From Panonychus citri (lineage: Eukaryota > Arthropoda > Arachnida > Trombidiformes > Tetranychidae): 64,000 bases of DNA. Made by a program: the position numbers and the translations under genes. Where the stretch lies: contig NW_026515407.1 in assembly GCF_014898815.1 (NCBI RefSeq), positions 62,001 to 126,000 on the forward strand. The letters are read 5' to 3'. Under the pieces are notes generated by a model, which saw nothing but the letters and a program-made list of their open reading frames with translations, was not told the DNA's origin and did no database searches. Positions 20,722 to 33,600 of this stretch are shown piece by piece; positions within the stretch are counted from its first letter, which is position 1; each line of letters opens with the position of its first letter.

Positions 20722-22291
20722 TTAATCCATTATCAAAATCCATCTCCAATAGATGAATTAATTGCTCCAATTGGCTCATAAAATTCATCAAACTGGTGGG
20801 AAACAATTAACTTTTTCTACTACGATATAAATTAGATGCAAATACAATTATATAATAGATAACTATCAATACTTACAGCACCAACTGTGATTATAATACT
20901 CCATTAACTCTGTACAATATCAACAATCAACAATTAGCATCAATCAATTATCCTTGTAACTTAATTGTATCACAATGGTTAATGATTGATGATGAAAATA
21001 CTCCCAATCCTTAGTTTACTGTTCACCAATCTTGTAGATGTAAATTGTTCACAATTAACTTCCTCTCCGAATTATTATCCAATCTGTATAAACAAAATAT
21101 TAATAGTTAACAATTAGCCTTTATTTTTAATTACAATAATTTCACTTCAACTGTAAAAACACATCTCGTAACAATTTAACAATCATATTTGCTTGTGACC
21201 TTATAAACTAACCTTTAATTGTCCCATTAACACAAACGCTGAACCCATTGATTAACTAGAAGCCCTTGAAGAAAATATCATTCCTGTTCCTTAATAGTAA
21301 CTGAATTAATCCACAATTAATCATTTATAACCAAATTAATGGATATTAAATAAAAATTGTTTTCATTTTGTAAGAAAAACTCTTGTTACCTTTTTTTTTG
21401 TTTTCCTTTTGGACTTCACTTACAATTAGTTAATCACTTTCATTGTTAACTGTTTGTTAAATTTTACTTTTCCTTTTAACATAACAGCTAATTAATTATC
21501 TAAATTGTCAGGAAATAATAATCAGTCCTCTTTGAAATTGTCTAAAACCAACAAGGTTCAATCAACGGTGCACATCGAGAGCGATCACCTTGAGAAAATG
21601 ACATCCGTTGTTATAGTAAATCTGAAGGTATATTTATCCAAATTAACGACATTAATTGTTACACAAGTTAATCAAGAATAATAGAAAAACATGGTGGAAA
21701 AAATAATTCATTTAAATCATAGAAAAAAAAGAAAAACATAATTTGATTGTTTAGATCAATCAAATGTCGAGGGAAATTGAGTCAACAAAACTCAAAAGAA
21801 ATTGAAACTTACTATTAACTCATTAAAACTCGTTCCAATAATTCATCTTGTCCTTAATCACCATTCAAGAATTAAAAGATTAAACTAATCAGTTGGTATT
21901 TAATTACCAATGGAATAAGAAATCAGTTAATTTATTAATAGTTACAATTAATTTAATTTCAAGTCACCTTGACATCTAAAGAGGTAACGCCATCTGTTGA
22001 TCATTTTTTGTATTTTCTAATTTTTTTTCTCATTAAATTTGATTTTACTTTGAAATTGAAGGATTATAAATGTTTTAATTATCTAACTTGATGTTGTCAA
22101 TAGATGTTAATTGACATGGGTCAATATACAATAAATTAGTGAAACTTTTTGCAAGAGCAGAAAAGAGAAAAGAGGAAAAAAAACAAGAGACGATTATGTT
22201 AATTACAATGGTTAATTAGAATATCAATAATTAAAAAAAGAAAAGAGTAAAAGTGGAAAATTAAATTGAAGAGAAAAGTTGATTGAGTGAT
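20722..22291. other. Intergenic region, no gene seen
   Basis: AT-rich with many AATTGT/ACAATT words. No exon-like frame with a conserved motif, and no repeat shared with the rest of the window, was recognised. The right end contains the 3' region of the minus-strand CRAL-TRIO gene. Confidence 0.45.
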
Positions 22292-23315
22292 TTAAGCTGA
22301 TTGTTCAATCATATCAATTGCCTTCAGCTTGTTTGCTTTGGAATATTTTGCATATTTAGTGTGAACATTTTCCCTCCATTTTTCAAAGATAATCGGGTCG
22401 ACTCCAAGGATTTTCGAATATTCAGTCAAACTTGGACATTTGTCCATATCCGAATCGCTTAGCAGTTTAACTTCTCCTCCTAAATAAACTGGTAAATCTT
22501 TCAACTCAAAGAGATTGGGAAGATCATCAATATCAATGAAAGTAAGTGAATCCTTGAGGTAACGAGGTAGGAAAGCGCGAACAAGCCGAGCAAAGAATCG
22601 GAAATAAGGTCCAAGACCGGCAACGGCGATATACTCAATCCAGGGTGGACATCGTTGTAGTAGCATGGTGATTATGTCCTTCAATAGTCTTAGACTGGTT
22701 GTCATTACCTGACAATCAAATACAAGACCTGGTTTCATATGGCAACTGGAAACACGTTCACAGAATCTATCGGTAACCCAAGCGGACATACGCATCACTT
22801 GAGGGTAAAACATTTCAGGAGGATCAATTGATCGTACCCAAAGCACAGGTCGACCGTTTTTATCTGTTAGGTTGGGAAGGAGAGCACCAAGATCATGATA
22901 ATCTCTTGGAAAATCAGTTAATTTAACATCGGTCGTAGGATCATCATGACGTTTACGAGCAATTGAAATTAAACCAGAAAATGCTTTATTTAAATCCCAA
23001 TCATAAGTTTCCAGAAACGCAATTACGGGAGTCGAATGAGCGAAAAACATTTTCACATCATCAGGATGAATTGCAGTTGGATTCTCTTCAATCCATTTCG
23101 CTGCTTTGTCCCAAAGGTCGAAACATTTCTTCGGATTTTCAGAGGCATTGAAAACCCTTCAGGTAAAAAGAGAGAGAGAGAGAGAGAAAAGAAAAACAAA
23201 TATGAAACATTTTAGAAAAATTCAAGTTTCAACAATAATTTCTCACAGAATTTCAGTGTTAATTTAGGTGAGATACTCACTCGATAATTTCTGGAGCAAC
23301 TTCTTGATAAACCAT
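22292..23315 (-). CDS. CRAL-TRIO (Sec14-like) lipid-binding protein
   Basis: Two exons on the minus strand (23315-23281 and 23156-22292), 299 aa, joined in phase to give MVYQEVAPEIIEVFNASENP. The N-terminal helical part ends in TPVIAFLETYDWDLNKAFSG, like the CRAL-TRIO-N 'FLRA-K-D--KA' element. The Sec14 domain follows: KNGRPVLWVRSIDPPEM, GLVFDCQVMTTSLRLLKDII, YLKDSLTFIDIDDLPNLFEL, then DLPVYLGGEVKLL, the usual closing strand. Such proteins bind and move hydrophobic ligands such as phosphoinositides, tocopherol or retinoids. No membrane anchor is seen. The ligand cannot be told from the sequence. Confidence 0.75.
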
Positions 23316-25763
23316 AGTGAATAGTAAAGTTAAATTGGGTCAAGTTTGGGTCACTTAAAGTCACTGGATGAGGACGATGATCACGATTGATGATAAAATG
23401 AAATGTTGGCTACAAGACACGAGGTAAACGACGGCACAGCGACCTGTTGGTGATGATTTGTTTTAAAGGAAGGAAGTTGCAGTGAATACAGAGAGAGATG
23501 TTTAACTAAAATGTCTCAATAAGAGTAAATTGTTATTCTTTATATAAGTTTACCTTTTCTTACTTATGGATGTGTGGCATCATCGATGTAATTACCCCGC
23601 CGATAAATTAATAATATGATAATTAACATTAATGCTGATTGTGAATCTGTGAGCTTGATGATCGGGTAATTCCTTAATATTTTCTTCTTATTATTACAAC
23701 TGATTGGAAGCAGAGAACAAGTTTATCCGGACTTAAATTAATTAATCAGAGTATCTGGAAGAGAAAAAAAATTAAAAAGGGTAAGAGAAAAAGAGAGAGA
23801 GAGAAGATAAAAAAAGAAAGAAACAAATTAAGATGATAAATAAATAGTAAAGAAAAAGAAAAGGGTAAAACCTTGTTTACCTTCAGGTAAAAATCACACA
23901 GAAAAAAAGTAAATGTGTGAATAATTAATTTACAATTCATGAAGAATTGAGAGAGAGAGAAAAGAAATTCGATCGTAATCAATTAATCGTATTAACCAGA
24001 ATCGCAGAGTAAGTGATTCGTTTTAATGAGTAAATCACAATTTCCATTGATCCTTTTTCTTTACTCCAATAGTTTTGCTCTTCTCGTGGTCTCGCTGATT
24101 CTCAATACGAGTTACCTGTTGATGAAAGAATTGCAACTGGTTTTTCCATGCTTGTTGATCTTTCGACCAATGGTAATTATCATCAGCCCGTTTAAATCGA
24201 GATTAATTGCTTCTTTTCTTCGTCTTCTTTTTACTTTTTCTTTCTCTCTCTCTCTCTCTGTTATTTATATCTTCGATTGATGGAAAATGAAACGAGAAGC
24301 TCAATAACAACAACAGCCGAAGGCACTTTTCTTTGTGTCTTAGTACCAAACTTATCCCTTTACTTTACTTGCCGACAGCGTTTTGTGGTCAGGTCCTTTT
24401 TGCATTTCTTCACTTGTTACAAAATGTATTCATTTAATGAATGTAATCATCTCGAAATCAGGAATTATGAACATGATGGTGACGATGTTGTTGTTGTTGT
24501 TGTTGTTGTCAATTGATATCGGGAGTAAATTAGGTTTAATTAGCTATTAAGAGGACTTATTTGTTTCATCTTCTCATTGCAACTTAATGTTTTCCTTTGA
24601 AGAAGATGGGAAATTGGGTTTATCATCCTCATTTTTGTTCTAATCAGATTTTCTTCCTCATCTTGTAAGAGGCTTCAACCTGGTTCCATCCAAGTGAATA
24701 TCAAGTTTTAGAAGGTAAATGAAAAGGGTTATAAGGAAATAGATACTCTCATTAGGCGAACGATTTTTTCTCTTCCAATCAATCATCTTCCTGGTGGTTC
24801 ATTGATCTGTTAAGGAAAAGAATAATATACAGTGTCTCCCAATTGAAAAAAACCAAACTTTCAAATGAGAGAAATTTTTTCATGTGAAAGAAATGAAAGG
24901 GAAAAAATCCCATTTGAGTTTTCATATGAAGAGAAACCCCAATGGTTTTACTCTTAAACCAATTGACAGCAATTGATGGAAACTTCGAACCTTCATGTTT
25001 TGATGATAAATTGCAAAACGAAAATCGGTTTAGAAATCAATTTTCCCATTCACAATCATAAATGTGATGGAAATTTAATTTCGACTTCTAGAATGTTCCA
25101 AAAAAAGAAAACCCCAAAGACAACTTATAACCGGTCAACAAGAAGATCTCATGAACAATTAGATCCTAAGACTTATTACACCATAGAAAAACAGAGTAGC
25201 CTAAACATAATTAGAATTAAAAACAACAATTAAACAAAGAAAATACAATCCATTTGTGAATTAATATTCAACCAATTCAACAGTTAATTTGTTTACTAAA
25301 AGAGGTAAAAAAAAACTCACCTGATTAACTTAACTCTTTACATTTAATTTCTTTGATTCATCCTGAGCTTCTCTCTAATCTCTCTCTAGAATCATATTCA
25401 CATGGTTAAAGAAAAAAAAGTGAAAAGATTTGGTGATTAAATGGATTTAGATAATTAGGTTAATCAATGATTAATTACTCTCTGTTTGAATAATCAAGAG
25501 AAAGAAATTCAAATGTAATTTTTTGACGATCCCTTCGAACGCCATCTAGGGGATATTTTTCTTTCTATTCTTTGTTTATCTTTGCAGAATTTTCTCAATC
25601 CTGATGAAAAAAAATCTGAATTGTTAATTTTGATTGTTTGTAATAAAAGAAATTAACTTATCATTCATTTAAGAGAATTAGGCAGAGTTTACATTTTTCT
25701 ATTCTATTTGAACCTTTTTGAATATTATTTAGTCTCTCTTTTGTTTCTATTCTATGAAATATA
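23316..25763. other. Intergenic region with promoters of the CRAL-TRIO and myotubularin genes
   Basis: AT-rich with (GA)n tracts (near 23790-23800 and 23949-23960), a (CT)n tract near 24244-24259 and a (GTT)n run near 24487-24507. Short frames are present but none shows a conserved motif. The two flanking genes diverge, so both promoters should lie here. Confidence 0.45.
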
Positions 25764-27605
25764 ATGAGTGTTACCAATAAACCTGATGAGTCAGGTGTTG
25801 ATCTTTTACCCGGTGAAGTAATTGTTGGTCAATTGGAAAAGAAAACGGTTAATTATGTTTGTCCATTTTCTGGTGCTGTTCCTGGTGCTCTCTCATTAAC
25901 CAATTATCGTCTGGTATTTAGAAATTTTGATTCTGATAAAGTAATTAAAATTGAGGTTCCATTGTGTACAATCAATCGTATTGAAAAAATAGGTGGTGCT
26001 ACAAGTAAAGGTGAAAATTCATATGGAATTGAATTATTTTGTAAAGATTTTCGTAATGTTCGTTTCGCCCATAAACAGGAGAATCATTCAAGAAGAGAAT
26101 TGTTCAATAAACTGTGTCAATATGCTTTCCCGGTGTCAAACAAGTTACCTTTGTTTGCTTTTATCTACAAAACTGCTGGAGCCACTTTCCAATTCAATGG
26201 TTGGTCAGTTTATGAACCTATAGCCGAATATAAAAGATTAGGATTACCGTCTGAAAGCTGGAAGATTAAACATAATGAAAACTATTCTCTCTGTGACACT
26301 TATCCAGGAGTATTAGTTGTTCCTGTTAATGCTGGTGACAGTTGCCTGAAAGCAGTGGCCGCTTTTAGGAAAAAGGGACGTCTACCTGTTTTATGTTGGA
26401 TCCACCCTTTAACTCAAGCAAGTATCACTCGATGTAGTCAACCTATGGTTGGTGTGGCCGGTAAAAGGAGTCCAGAGGATGAGGCTTATATCCAAATGAT
26501 CATGGACGCCAATGCCCAATCCCACAAGATTTACATTATGGATGCTCGGCCTCATCCAAATGCGGTTGCCAATAAAGCTCGTGGAGGAGGTTATGAGAGT
26601 GAAGAAAACTATGTTAACGCTGAGATTTCCTTCTTGGATATTCACAATATTCATGTTATGAGAGAAAGTCTTAAAAAGATGAAAGAATTTTGTTTCCCCA
26701 TAATTGATGATCAACGTTGGTATTCAAGTATCGAATCGACTCATTGGTTGGAACATGTTCGAGCCACTTTAGCTGGTGCTCTTAAGATCGCCGATAAAAT
26801 TGAAAATGCTAAAACCTCAGTTGTTGTTCATTGTAGCGATGGATGGGATAGAACATCTCAATTATCTTCTCTTGCCATGATAATGTTGGATTCTTATTAT
26901 CGGACTATTGTTGGTTTTGAGGTTCTCATTGAAAAAGAATGGATCAGTTTTGGTCATGAGTTTGCCCTTCGAATTGGACATGGAGAGGAAAAGCAAGACA
27001 GTGATCGATCACCCATTTTTCTACAATTTATCGATTGTGTTTGGCAAATGACCAATCAATTCCCGAATGCTTTCCAATTTAATGAGAGATTCCTGATAAC
27101 TATTCTGGATAACCTGTATAGCTGCCTTTTTGGTACCTTCCTTTGTAATTCCGAGTTAGAACGTAACACCGCCAATATAAAAAATGAAACAATCTCAATA
27201 TGGTCTTACATTAATAGTAATATGCACCAATTCATCAATCCACTTTATTCAACCAAAACTCAGGACCAAGTTTTATTTCCAACTGCTTGTTATCGTCGAA
27301 TTGAACCTTGGAAAAGTTATTATTGTCGTTGGAATCTCTCTCATCGTACCGATCTCGAATCAATCTATGAGAGAACCGAGGAATTGGTTGCTATCAATCA
27401 AGATTTGGAAAAACGAGTAGAAGATCTTCAAAATCAACTTCAATTGAAATTCTCACGATCGGGTAACAGTTCAACTGTTCTAGCATCGGGCAATAGTGGT
27501 TCCAACACAACGACCGGCAATACATCATCAAATATACCAAACTCAACGAGTCACTCATCATCGACCTCAGGCCTTGCAAGATTAACATCGGTCATTTCTT
27601 TATAA
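25764..27605 (+). CDS. Myotubularin family 3-phosphoinositide phosphatase (MTM1/MTMR1/MTMR2 type)
   Basis: A single uninterrupted frame of 613 aa. It removes the 3-phosphate from PI3P and PI(3,5)P2 on endosomes. Domains in order: PH-GRAM (about 10-120; LLPGEVIVGQ, GALSLTNYRLVFRN), then the myotubularin phosphatase (about 150-500) with the catalytic CX5R loop VHCSDGWDRTSQ (Cys357, Arg363), so it looks active rather than a pseudophosphatase. The upstream WIHPLTQASITRCSQPMVG and the C-terminal PWKSYYCRWN are family landmarks. A coiled coil follows (about 540-570, LVAINQDLEKRVEDLQNQLQ), then a Ser/Thr/Asn-rich tail. The length is like human MTM1/MTMR2 (603/643). The lack of any intron is unusual for a metazoan member and suggests intron loss or an old retrocopy. 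Confidence 0.92.
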   Translation: MSVTNKPDESGVDLLPGEVIVGQLEKKTVNYVCPFSGAVPGALSLTNYRLVFRNFDSDKVIKIEVPLCTINRIEKIGGATSKGENSYGIELFCKDFRNVRFAHKQENHSRRELFNKLCQYAFPVSNKLPLFAFIYKTAGATFQFNGWSVYEPIAEYKRLGLPSESWKIKHNENYSLCDTYPGVLVVPVNAGDSCLKAVAAFRKKGRLPVLCWIHPLTQASITRCSQPMVGVAGKRSPEDEAYIQMIMDANAQSHKIYIMDARPHPNAVANKARGGGYESEENYVNAEISFLDIHNIHVMRESLKKMKEFCFPIIDDQRWYSSIESTHWLEHVRATLAGALKIADKIENAKTSVVVHCSDGWDRTSQLSSLAMIMLDSYYRTIVGFEVLIEKEWISFGHEFALRIGHGEEKQDSDRSPIFLQFIDCVWQMTNQFPNAFQFNERFLITILDNLYSCLFGTFLCNSELERNTANIKNETISIWSYINSNMHQFINPLYSTKTQDQVLFPTACYRRIEPWKSYYCRWNLSHRTDLESIYERTEELVAINQDLEKRVEDLQNQLQLKFSRSGNSSTVLASGNSGSNTTTGNTSSNIPNSTSHSSSTSGLARLTSVISL

Positions 27606-30600
27606 AAATCACGAAGAAAAGGAATTCTCTATATTATCTATATATATTTATTTCTTTATTATCCAAAGGTTAGTAAACAATTAACCTCTAATACCGACAA
27701 TTTAATCTATTAATTGATTCTATGATGAAATCTTTCTAAGCAGATATTTGTCAGCCCCGACAGGCCGCTTATAAGATGAATGATATTGACTAATCTTCTC
27801 TCTGAGAATCTAATTATTTAATTGTCTTTCTCATCAATGGTTAATTTATCGTAAAATTTTCTCTAATTGTTTCCTTTTTTTCTTCTCTTTTCTATCAACA
27901 GGATTGATCGTTCTATCTCTTAATCTTATCACCAAGCTTTGCCTTAGCGCTTAAGTTGATTAATCCATGGATAAATTATACATACGATGAAATCATCCCG
28001 TCACTTTTTAATTTGTATTATTTGAGATTTAATCATTCAAATAATAGTTGATCTAATTTTGTTGACAATCTCATCTATGAGTTTTTTTTGTGAATAAATA
28101 TAATCATTTATTCAATCTAATGAAGATAATCATGTGAACAATTAAGCAAATATTTCCACGTGAATAAATCATTGATTAACTTTGGTAAAATCTTTGAAAT
28201 TCATCATATTACAGAAATGAAACTCATTAACAGTTATCTCAAAGTATCAATTCTGCTTAATTATCACAATTAAATCAATAGTCTTCATTAAACAACACCC
28301 ACAACAATCAATGATTAACTAAATATAATTGTATATTAGCCCAAGATGAGTTTTAAATCAAAATTTAAATCTCTTTTCCCCCTTACTCTCAACTAAAACA
28401 AATTATTCATTAATCATGATTACTGAAGTGATTAATTGTTCATTGGTTGTGTTTTAACGTTGAAAAGTTAATTAGCTGTAATTACAGAGAAATGATAAAA
28501 AAAAAGAATCAAAAAAAGTAACATCAATGTCCACGGACTGTAACAAATAAATTCTGTCCCCTGAACAATTAACGGGCACAATTTAATGTCAATGATGCGT
28601 TAATTGTTTGGGTAGTGATTGGATTAATTATCTGATATATTACACGATTTTGGTGTAATTAAACAATAGAAATGATTAATTTTTTTGTTCACTTGAAACT
28701 AAAATCGAGTTGATTGATTGGAGGCACAAGAAAATGAGAAATTAAGAAGATCCATCTTCTCAATCATGATTAATAAAGATGATGATTTAATAGAAATCGT
28801 GTCTCAGTGATTTACGGTGACAATTAAGAGTAGAAGATTAAATTATTGATTGAAATCATGATAGAAATCAACAAATTATCAGGATTATCGGTTTAGAAAT
28901 GATTAACTTCATGACTACTTGTTAAATCAATTTGATTGATCAAATTAACACCTAAACTTAATCAAACATTATCTTGTTAACGGTAATTAGAACAATTAAT
29001 TTCTGTCAACTAAATCAACAGTCACTATATAAGTTTATTTGATTATTTGTGAGTTTTTACAATAGAATTAATTAATTTTAATTGCCTTTAATTGTAGGAT
29101 TATTAATAAAACTAATCGTGGAGATCAATGAACGTTAATTTAATAAGAAACGTGTAATTGTGATTGTTGAGCAAAAAAAAGCAAATTAACTCGTTTTTTC
29201 ATTAAATCTGATTAACAATATTGATTATGATTGTTGATTGCTACAATTAGATGTTGATCTTTTTGTGATTAAACAATAACAACAGTAACAATTTAATCAT
29301 TGATGTTGAATGAAAGGAAAACATTTAACTGTTTAATTTCATTACAAAGTTATGATTAAAGGTAACAATTTAAAAAGTTATTCATATTGTAAGGATATTT
29401 AATTTGATCTTGATTGTTAAATCAGTTAATCAAATGGTTCACTTGATAACTAGTAACTAACCAGGATGGATGATTAAATTTTTACAATCAAAAATCAATG
29501 GAAAGTGATTTTGTTGAGCTAATTGTTGATTAAATTGATCGTAAGTACAAATCTTCAATCTGATCTAATTGTAAGTTAATTACGAATCAAACTAATCTTC
29601 ACAGAAACTATTGTAATTAACTTTTAACCATTTATTAACTATGATTAGGATTTACTTTAATCCTCAACTGGGTAATCATTTATTGTTGATTAGTTAATTT
29701 TATCTACAATTTAAAGGAACTAAGAAAAACTAATCAACCAATATAATTAGATATTCATTTTCTTTCCCAATCCTGATGATTATCAAAGTTAATTGTTCAC
29801 AATTAAGGATAGCCATCCTATTCAAATTATAACAATCAAGCAAAAAAATCACTCCCACATACACATAGCTTGATTATAACCACAATTAAAGTTAAAATTG
29901 TTGATATTCATGGCTCTTAATTTACTGTTAAAAGTTAAATCAAACTAATCAAAATTAACTTAATTAATTTGCCCAGCAAATTGGAAACTAATCTATACAA
30001 TTAACGATCCAAACGACTTTCAATGGTTTGATATGTTACAAGATTGAAATTGAAATTGAAAGTAAATTAGTGATTAAAATTAACTGAAAAACTAATTGTC
30101 GATTAAATTAATTACTAAATTGTGCCAGAAAAAGAAACAATTTAATCATTAGGATGTTGATTATTTTAGGAAATCTAATATTCAATTGTCCCTCTGATTG
30201 TTCATGAATCACGATTGAATCTTATGAATGAATTATCAATTTTAACTTTAAATGATCATGATTAAACATTAGTGATTAACATGATTAGAAACCAATTGTG
30301 TAAAAGTTTGTAACAATTTGTTATTAATAATCAAATTAAATTAATCATTTAGAAAACCAAGTTACAAAAAAACTTTCGCTTCTTAATCAATCTCACGCCG
30401 AAAATACAGTTAAAAGGCAAATGATTAAACCAGGAAAGAAAAAGAAATAAACAATATAAACTGAATTAACTAACTAACGGAAATTAAATTATGATTTAAA
30501 TGAGAAGGGCAAACGGATGAAAAAATATAATAAAAATAACAATTAAATGATTAACTTGATGATTTAGTTGAAAGTCAAGAAAATAACAATAGCCGATATT

Positions 30601-33600
30601 TGGGTAAACAATTAATTTAACTTTGAATGTGATTAAGTTTAATAATTAACATGATCATTTTAATTAGAGTTTAAAATCAAAGGTTTATTAACGTGGTAAA
30701 AGTTAGTACGTGCAAAACGATTGTCCCAATCTAATTAGGAAAGTTAATTGTTCATCTTGATTAACAGCAATCAAACATTTTGTTTGCATTTTAATTTTTT
30801 CCATCATTATCAACAATTAAAATTAGCAATTAGAATTAACTAAACTTTTTCTTTATATTCAATTTAATCCTTGATTATGATTGATCATCAAATAGTTAAC
30901 TTATTATTTCCCTTAATCATAATCTAAATTGCTATTCTTAATCATTACAAATCATAAGCATCGCGTTTAATTGTTTCAACATGATTACAATTGTTTGTTG
31001 TTATTTTGTAATATTCACTTAACTTTGATCATAATTAGTATCATCGTTGATTTAATTAGTTTGATCACAATCTTGGTAAACGTTTAAATTGAATTTGATA
31101 TTTCAATTAACGAGTTAATTGTTAGCAAAATTAGTCTTGATCTCTGGTCAATGATTTAATGTTGATACTTGTTAATTTTGTAGCAATTTAATTGTTTAAT
31201 GATAATCACAATTCTAATCTGAATTGTGATAGTTAATTGTGAAACGATTTTCCAAATCAACTTTTATAAAAATTAATTGTTTAATAGTTTATAATTAGAT
31301 TGTGATTGTTTTGATCAAGTGTATTAATCAATCAAATTAATCAAATACAATGATTGAAACTAATCATCATAATCAACACATCATCCTGATGATGAAACGA
31401 TTAAGTTAATCATGACTGTCAGATCTTTTAATCAATCATAAATTGCTAACAATTTAACAATTAAACCAATCGTATTGTGTATAAAAAAAATTAATTTTCA
31501 TATAAAAAATTGTTTGCACTTTTAAATGACAATTAAAATTAACCATAATTTAAGTTGCTAATTGTTTATTGATTAAATATCATAGTGAAATTTAAAGACT
31601 TTAATTGTAATTTAACTAATCATTTTGTATATAAATTGATTGTCAATATTACAATTGAATTTTGTTTATCCAATTTTGATTTAATTTGATTGTTTCCTGA
31701 AAATATACACAATTGAAACTTAGATAAATCTAATTGTGATTAAAAAAAGTACATTAAGATTTAGGCCAATCAAATCAGTCTATTAGTTAATAATCCCGTT
31801 AATTATGTTGATATTTATAATAATTGTAATCATAACAATCAACGATAATAGTTTAACACAAAAAGTTTCATTCATTAATCACCTTTAAATTGTTGTGGAT
31901 TATTATTGATAAAATTAATTTGATTGTACTTTTTTCATCATCATCATCATTTGAATTGATTTAATTGCCACCAGATTAAAAAAAAGTGTATCTATTGATC
32001 AGATTTGATTAGTTGATTGTATTGATCTTAAAAAGTATCATCAAATTTGAATTGTTAATTGATTGTTGTAAAAACAATTTATTTTCACTTAATTGTTAAA
32101 ACAATCAGTCATCAATTGTTTAGCCCAATGATAAACAATTTCAATAGTGAATTTATAAAATTACAGTTAATTGCAAATCCACAATTAGTATTTGCAATTT
32201 TATATCTCATCAAGTTTCAACAATTAAGTTAATTGTGGTGAGATATTAGCAAGTTGACCAATCGTTGATTCCGGATTAAGATCTGGATGAAAAAAAGAAA
32301 GACGAGTTAATTGTTGACAATTAACTGACAATCTGATGAATCCAAGGTAAGTGTCATGTTATTTGTTGCCAAAGTTTCACAATCTTAATCATTTGCACCA
32401 TATAAATATTAATCTTAAATCGTTACAATTGATTAATCATAGATTTAATTGTTGGATAAAAAAGTTTGCTGAAATTTTTTCCATTCTTGTAAAAATTAAT
32501 TTGTATTGAGATCAGATTAAAAAAAAGGATAAGGATATTGATTGGAAATGATTGACTTTCATGTTGACATCCTTTTGTGATTAATAATATCCCAGAAAAA
32601 GGATATAATCACAATTAGGAATCAAATTGATTGTTGGTGGGAAAAAGAGACGATATAAAAAAAAGATATCAGATAATTAAAACTGAGTAAATGAGAATGG
32701 GAATGTTAATGTTAATTTTGATCAACTCTTGATGAGAAAAAGTAATTAGTTGATTAAGTGGAAAAGCCTTAATCTTGTAGGCCTTTCAAATCCACAGAAT
32801 AATCGGAAAAAATAAATGTTATTGCGAAAAGTTAATCAAGTTTAATAAACAACATTTACAATACAACACAAACACACACACAAATACAATCATATAATCA
32901 GGTTAAATTGTTTGATTGTTTACTTGATCAGTTAAGAAGTTGGCAACAATTTGATTTCATTGGAAGAAAAAAATTAAACCAAAATCAAGATGAAACTATC
33001 ATCCGATTAAGGTCACAGGTTATGGTGACGATGATGATAATGATGGTGATGAAAGATAATCAACTAATAACATCGTTGTGTTGTTTATTATCAGTGAATA
33101 TGATGAAGAAGATGATGAAGAAGATGCTGATGATGATGGATTAAATTCAACGAGGAAAAAGAAAAGCAAAAAGTTATAAAAATAATCGAGAAAGGATAAA
33201 GATTAGGGATCAAGATTAGTGATAAAAAACTTTGGTTCCAGTGATGAAGATGATGGTGATTAAGATGATAAAGAACAATGAAGAATAGAAAAAGAAGAGG
33301 AAAAAAATATCATTTAAAATTGGGAATCAATTGATTACCGGTTGAGGTCAGCGTGTTGTTTATTTTTATGGTTCTTGACCACTACTCAAGAGAGAGAGAG
33401 AGAGGAGACTTGCTGGTCAATCGGATATAATAATAATCAATAATTCAATGGACGATTCAAGATTTACATCAAGTCCACAGTTTGAATTTTACTATTTATT
33501 GGATTGATCATCATTCTTGTTGATTCTAATCATGGTTACACATATAAGGTAATCATTTTAATAGCAGTAAGTGCATAAATTTAAATTGTTATTATTTTGT

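Noticed and set aside
24026..24516. Two short hydrophobic or mixed frames between the CRAL-TRIO and myotubularin genes
   Set aside because: Composition follows CT-rich and GTT-rich simple sequence. No start context, splice structure or conserved motif.
32908..33144. Met/Asp-rich frame in the gene-poor region
   Set aside because: Made of ATGATG-type simple repeats; no support as a gene.
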